From Desulfovibrio legallii (GTDB taxonomy: Bacteria > Desulfobacterota > Desulfovibrionia > Desulfovibrionales > Desulfovibrionaceae), in NCBI RefSeq assembly GCF_004309735.1, contig NZ_SIXC01000003.1, forward strand, positions 99,857 to 163,856: a stretch of DNA of 64,000 bases. The letters run 5' to 3'. A model generated the notes under the pieces. It did not search any database and was not told the origin of the DNA. It saw nothing but the letters and a program-made list of their open reading frames with translations. Position 1 is the first letter of the stretch. Every line of letters starts with the position of its first letter. Both the position numbers and the translations under genes were made by a program. Positions 61,742 through 64,000 of this stretch are shown here, one piece after another.

Positions 61742-61908
61742 TGGATCTTCCTGCGGATTTTGGGGATGGAAAGGGCGGCCCCGGCAGGGCCGACGCCGTT
61801 TGCTAAAACTGGGGGATAATACATGCCACGCCGTCAGGCGTCAACTGTGGCGCGTCGCCTGCGTCGCGCGGGCGGCCGGCCGCGGTTGCCCTGTACAGCC
61901 CGGCGGCA

Positions 61909-62652
61909 ATGCGTTATGGTGCCACGGTGAAGATGTTGTCAAAAACTTCCGCGCCCTTGCCTGTCGCCGAGGCCGACAGTGGACTTGCCGCCTACTGCCC
62001 GCAGATCAGCGTGCGCGCCGCGGGGCGGTTGTGGCGGCTGGAGCGGGCGGCGGACCTGGAGGCCCTGTGGGAGGCCATGACCGCCGATGCCGACGACTTT
62101 GCCGACGAGCGCCTGCCCTACTGGACGGAGCTCTGGCCCGCCAGCGTAGCTCTGGCCGACTGGCTGGCCCTGCGGCGGGAAGAGATCGTCGGTCGTCCCT
62201 GCCTGGATCTGGGCTGCGGCCTGGGGCTTACTGCTATGGTGGGGCAGGGACTGGGCGCGCGGGTCACGGCCGTGGATTATGAAGAAGAAGCCCTGCGCTT
62301 TGCCCGCAAAAACGCCGCAACCAACGGGGTGCCCCAGCCCTTCTGGACGGTCATGGACTGGCGGCGGCCTGCCGTGGCCGCAGGCTGCATGGCGCGCGTC
62401 TGGGGCGGCGACATTATGTACGAAAAGCGGTTCGTGGCCCCGGTGCTGCATTTTCTGGACCGCGCCCTGGCCCCGGACGGCGCGGCCTGGGTGGCGGAGC
62501 CGGGCCGCACGGTGTATGAGGCCTTTTTGTGCGCCTTGCACAATGGCGGCTGGCAGGGGCGGCAGGTCTTCAGCCGTGTTGTGGAACCGATCTACGCCCA
62601 GCCCGTGCCCGTCACCGTGCGGGTCTGGGAAATCCGCCGCACCCCGGCCTGA
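61909..62652 (+). CDS. Class I SAM-dependent methyltransferase (nicotinamide N-methyltransferase/lysine methyltransferase-like)
   Basis: Encodes 247 residues if ATG 61909 is used; GTG 61927 and ATG 61933 are alternatives, and none has a strong Shine-Dalgarno. The AdoMet site is CLDLGCGLGLTAMVGQGLGA with the acidic turn VTAVDYEEEALRFARKN. The preceding PYWTELWPASVALADWL is a marker of the METTL21/NNT1-like group, which methylates proteins or small amines. It diverges from carB. The substrate cannot be told from sequence. Confidence 0.85.
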   Translation: MRYGATVKMLSKTSAPLPVAEADSGLAAYCPQISVRAAGRLWRLERAADLEALWEAMTADADDFADERLPYWTELWPASVALADWLALRREEIVGRPCLDLGCGLGLTAMVGQGLGARVTAVDYEEEALRFARKNAATNGVPQPFWTVMDWRRPAVAAGCMARVWGGDIMYEKRFVAPVLHFLDRALAPDGAAWVAEPGRTVYEAFLCALHNGGWQGRQVFSRVVEPIYAQPVPVTVRVWEIRRTPA

Positions 62653-62715
62653 CGCCAGGGACGGTCTCACCGGCAAACGGCGGCCCCGCCGCACGGCCGT
62701 CACAGGAATCTGCAT

Positions 62716-63132
62716 ATGGGAAATCTGGCCCGCTTTGGCGTGTCTTTGGACGAGGACCTGCTGGAACCTTTTGACGAACTCTGTCGGCGCAAAAGCTACC
62801 CCAACCGCTCGGAGGCCATCCGCGACCTGATCCGCAAGGCCCTGGTGGAAGAAAGCTGGAACAAAGACGCCTACGGCGCCGGCACTCTGACCCTGGTTTA
62901 CGATCACCATAAAAACGATCTGGCCCGCAAGCTCATGCAGATCCAGCACGACGAACACGAGCTGATCATCACCACCCTGCATGTGCATCTGGACCACTAT
63001 AACTGCCTGGAAGTACTGGTACTCAAAGGCGAACCCCGACGCATGCAGGCCCTGGCCGATAAGCTCATCTCCTGCCGCGGTGTAAAGCACGGCGTATTTA
63101 CGGGCACGACCACAGGACAGGATCTGGCATGA
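62716..63132 (+). CDS. nikR: Nickel-responsive transcriptional regulator NikR
   Basis: Encodes 138 residues, matching NikR. The N-terminal ribbon-helix-helix is [20 protein letters not shown] with [15 protein letters not shown]. The C-terminal ACT-like domain carries the nickel ligands H78, H89, H91 and C97 (the equivalents of E. coli H76, H87, H89, C95). NikR represses nickel uptake genes when nickel is plentiful. No nikABCDE genes are in the window. It overlaps the folE2 start by four bases. CACAGGAATCTGCAT precedes the ATG. Confidence 0.97.
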   Translation: MGNLARFGVSLDEDLLEPFDELCRRKSYPNRSEAIRDLIRKALVEESWNKDAYGAGTLTLVYDHHKNDLARKLMQIQHDEHELIITTLHVHLDHYNCLEVLVLKGEPRRMQALADKLISCRGVKHGVFTGTTTGQDLA

Positions 63133-63947
63133 TGGAAGATGTGCAAAGTCACGCCCCCCAGGTGGCGCTGAATATTGATCGGGTGGGCGTGCGCGACCTG
63201 CATTTGCCCCTGTTGGTGCGCGACCGCAGCCGGGGCAGTCAGCAGACCGTAGCCAAGGTTGATCTGGGCGTGGACCTGCCCTCGTCCTTTAAAGGTACCC
63301 ACATGAGCCGCTTTGTGGAGGCGCTGGAAGCCTGGAACGACGAGATCAGCTACCGTTCCGTGCGGCGGCTGCTCCTGACCATCAAGGAACGCCTGGGCGC
63401 GCGCCGGGCCTTTGCCTGCTTCAGCTTTCCTTATTTTATTGCCAAAAAAGCCCCGGTTTCGGGCAGCCCGGCCACCGTGGCCTATGCCTGCCGTCTCACG
63501 GGTGAGCTGGACGATTCCGGCCAGTCCTTTTTACTGGAGGCGGACGTGCCCGTCATGACCGTCTGCCCCTGTTCCAAGGCCATCAGCCGCGAGGGCGCGC
63601 ACAGTCAGCGGGCCATGGTGCGCATGCGCCTGCGCATGAAGGCCTTTTCCTGGTTGGAGGATTTTATCGACATTGCCGAGGCCTCGGCTTCGTCGGCGGT
63701 CTACACTCTGCTCAAGCGCGAAGACGAAAAGTTTGTGACCGAAAACGCTTTTGCCCACCCCACCTTTGTGGAGGACGTGGTGCGCAACGTGGCCCAGCGT
63801 CTGTTGGAGCACGGGCAGGTGGAGCGGTTCAGCGTGGAGGTGGAGAGCATGGAGTCCATCCACAACCACAATGCCTTTGCCCGCATTGAGCGGGATCTGA
63901 CCGTCGCGCCCGCCCGAAATGCGGAGGAAGCGCGTCCGGAAGTGTAG
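63129..63947 (+). CDS. folE2: GTP cyclohydrolase FolE2 (type IB)
   Basis: Encodes 272 residues. FolE2 converts GTP to dihydroneopterin triphosphate for folate, without the zinc requirement typical of FolE. Marks include [18 protein letters not shown] with EYAL-like [10 protein letters not shown], the cysteine-containing [19 protein letters not shown], and the active-site [11 protein letters not shown]. It starts at ATG 63129 inside the nikR stop (ATGA overlap). ATG 63132 is an alternative. The two genes must be co-transcribed; a regulatory or metal-related reason for the pairing is not obvious. Confidence 0.96.
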   Translation: MMEDVQSHAPQVALNIDRVGVRDLHLPLLVRDRSRGSQQTVAKVDLGVDLPSSFKGTHMSRFVEALEAWNDEISYRSVRRLLLTIKERLGARRAFACFSFPYFIAKKAPVSGSPATVAYACRLTGELDDSGQSFLLEADVPVMTVCPCSKAISREGAHSQRAMVRMRLRMKAFSWLEDFIDIAEASASSAVYTLLKREDEKFVTENAFAHPTFVEDVVRNVAQRLLEHGQVERFSVEVESMESIHNHNAFARIERDLTVAPARNAEEARPEV

Positions 63948-63961
63948 GATGCATGACCGCG

Positions 63962-63998
63962 GCCGGGCTGCAGCCCGGCAAGGCGCACAGTGTGCGCC
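63962..63998. other. Two tandem hairpins after folE2
   Basis: A perfect 18-bp palindrome (63962-63979) is followed by a seven-base stem with a three-base loop (63982-63988 / 63992-63998). No T-run is visible before the window ends. They may end the nikR-folE2 transcript; no convincing next gene begins in the remaining bases. Confidence 0.7.
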
Positions 63999-64000
63999 CA

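Noticed and set aside
58781..61819. A reading frame of about 1000 codons on the strand opposite carB
   Set aside because: carB is unmistakable on the other strand. High GC produces long open antisense frames; this one has no recognisable motif and is compositionally a shadow.
63948..64000. Start of a next gene at ATG 63949 or 63953
   Set aside because: The remaining bases are two tandem hairpins, and too few codons are present to judge.

Overview
The window is GC-rich bacterial chromosome that reads like a member of the Desulfovibrionaceae (Desulfovibrio-type sulfate reducer). Reasons: a four-gene lactate-oxidation cluster of the Desulfovibrio kind (GlcD-type D-lactate dehydrogenase, CCG-domain Fe-S partner, LUD protein, LutB fused to a LutA-like C-terminus), nickel and hydrogenase genes (hypA, hypB, nikR), TRAP transport, cobalamin synthesis, and -24/-12 (sigma-54) promoters. 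This family-level placement is inference; no rRNA is present. No tRNA, rRNA, CRISPR array, prophage or transposase gene was seen.

Layout. 1-4205 (minus): dnaX-ebfC-recR with the 5' part of a ZIP metal transporter, and ilvE upstream. 4430-9319 (plus): a compact run of hydantoinase A-like ATPase, trmL, cobD, a TauE/SafE exporter and a cysteine-cluster protein. 9448-11312: ribBA and a small cytochrome b. 11891-17457: the D- and L-lactate oxidation operon, followed by three strong hairpins. 17680-20296 (minus): three poorly characterised genes, one of which looks like a hydrolase that has lost its catalytic Ser and His. 20376-24950 (plus): dedA, then a sigma-54-type operon with a lysozyme/chitosanase-like protein, a family 9 glycosyltransferase and two small proteins, possibly flagellar. 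24988-27873 (minus): a dual-sensor membrane protein with a degenerate GGDEF and an intact EAL domain. 27874-28714 is mostly a very AT-rich gap, followed by an XRE regulator and copy 1 of a 128-bp dispersed repeat. 29278-34524: envelope proteins (AMIN, TPR, SPOR) around hypA-hypB. 34767-37433: catalase and lipoate-protein ligase. 37739-43183: a sigma-54 promoter, a leader with two tandem hairpins (the second a terminator), then dctPQM-eutBC. 43409-48677: a YbhGFSR-type ABC exporter. 49581-52860 (minus): two paralogous small outer-membrane barrels and a FadL-type porin whose stop codon lies in repeat copy 2. 52942-61741 (minus): priA, galU, two small envelope genes, and carA-carB in the uncommon order carB first. 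61909-63947 (plus): a methyltransferase, nikR and folE2.

How the genes work together. Lactate oxidation would feed electrons to sulfate respiration. The TRAP-EutBC operon looks like uptake and cobalamin-dependent cleavage of ethanolamine, with cobD elsewhere in the window contributing to cobamide synthesis. hypAB and nikR serve nickel handling. The most distinctive signals are regulatory or structural: two sigma-54 promoters, the terminator-bearing eut leader, paired near-identical palindromes around a 107-residue gene, an inverted 128-bp repeat pair, and a Shine-Dalgarno sequence buried in a hairpin.
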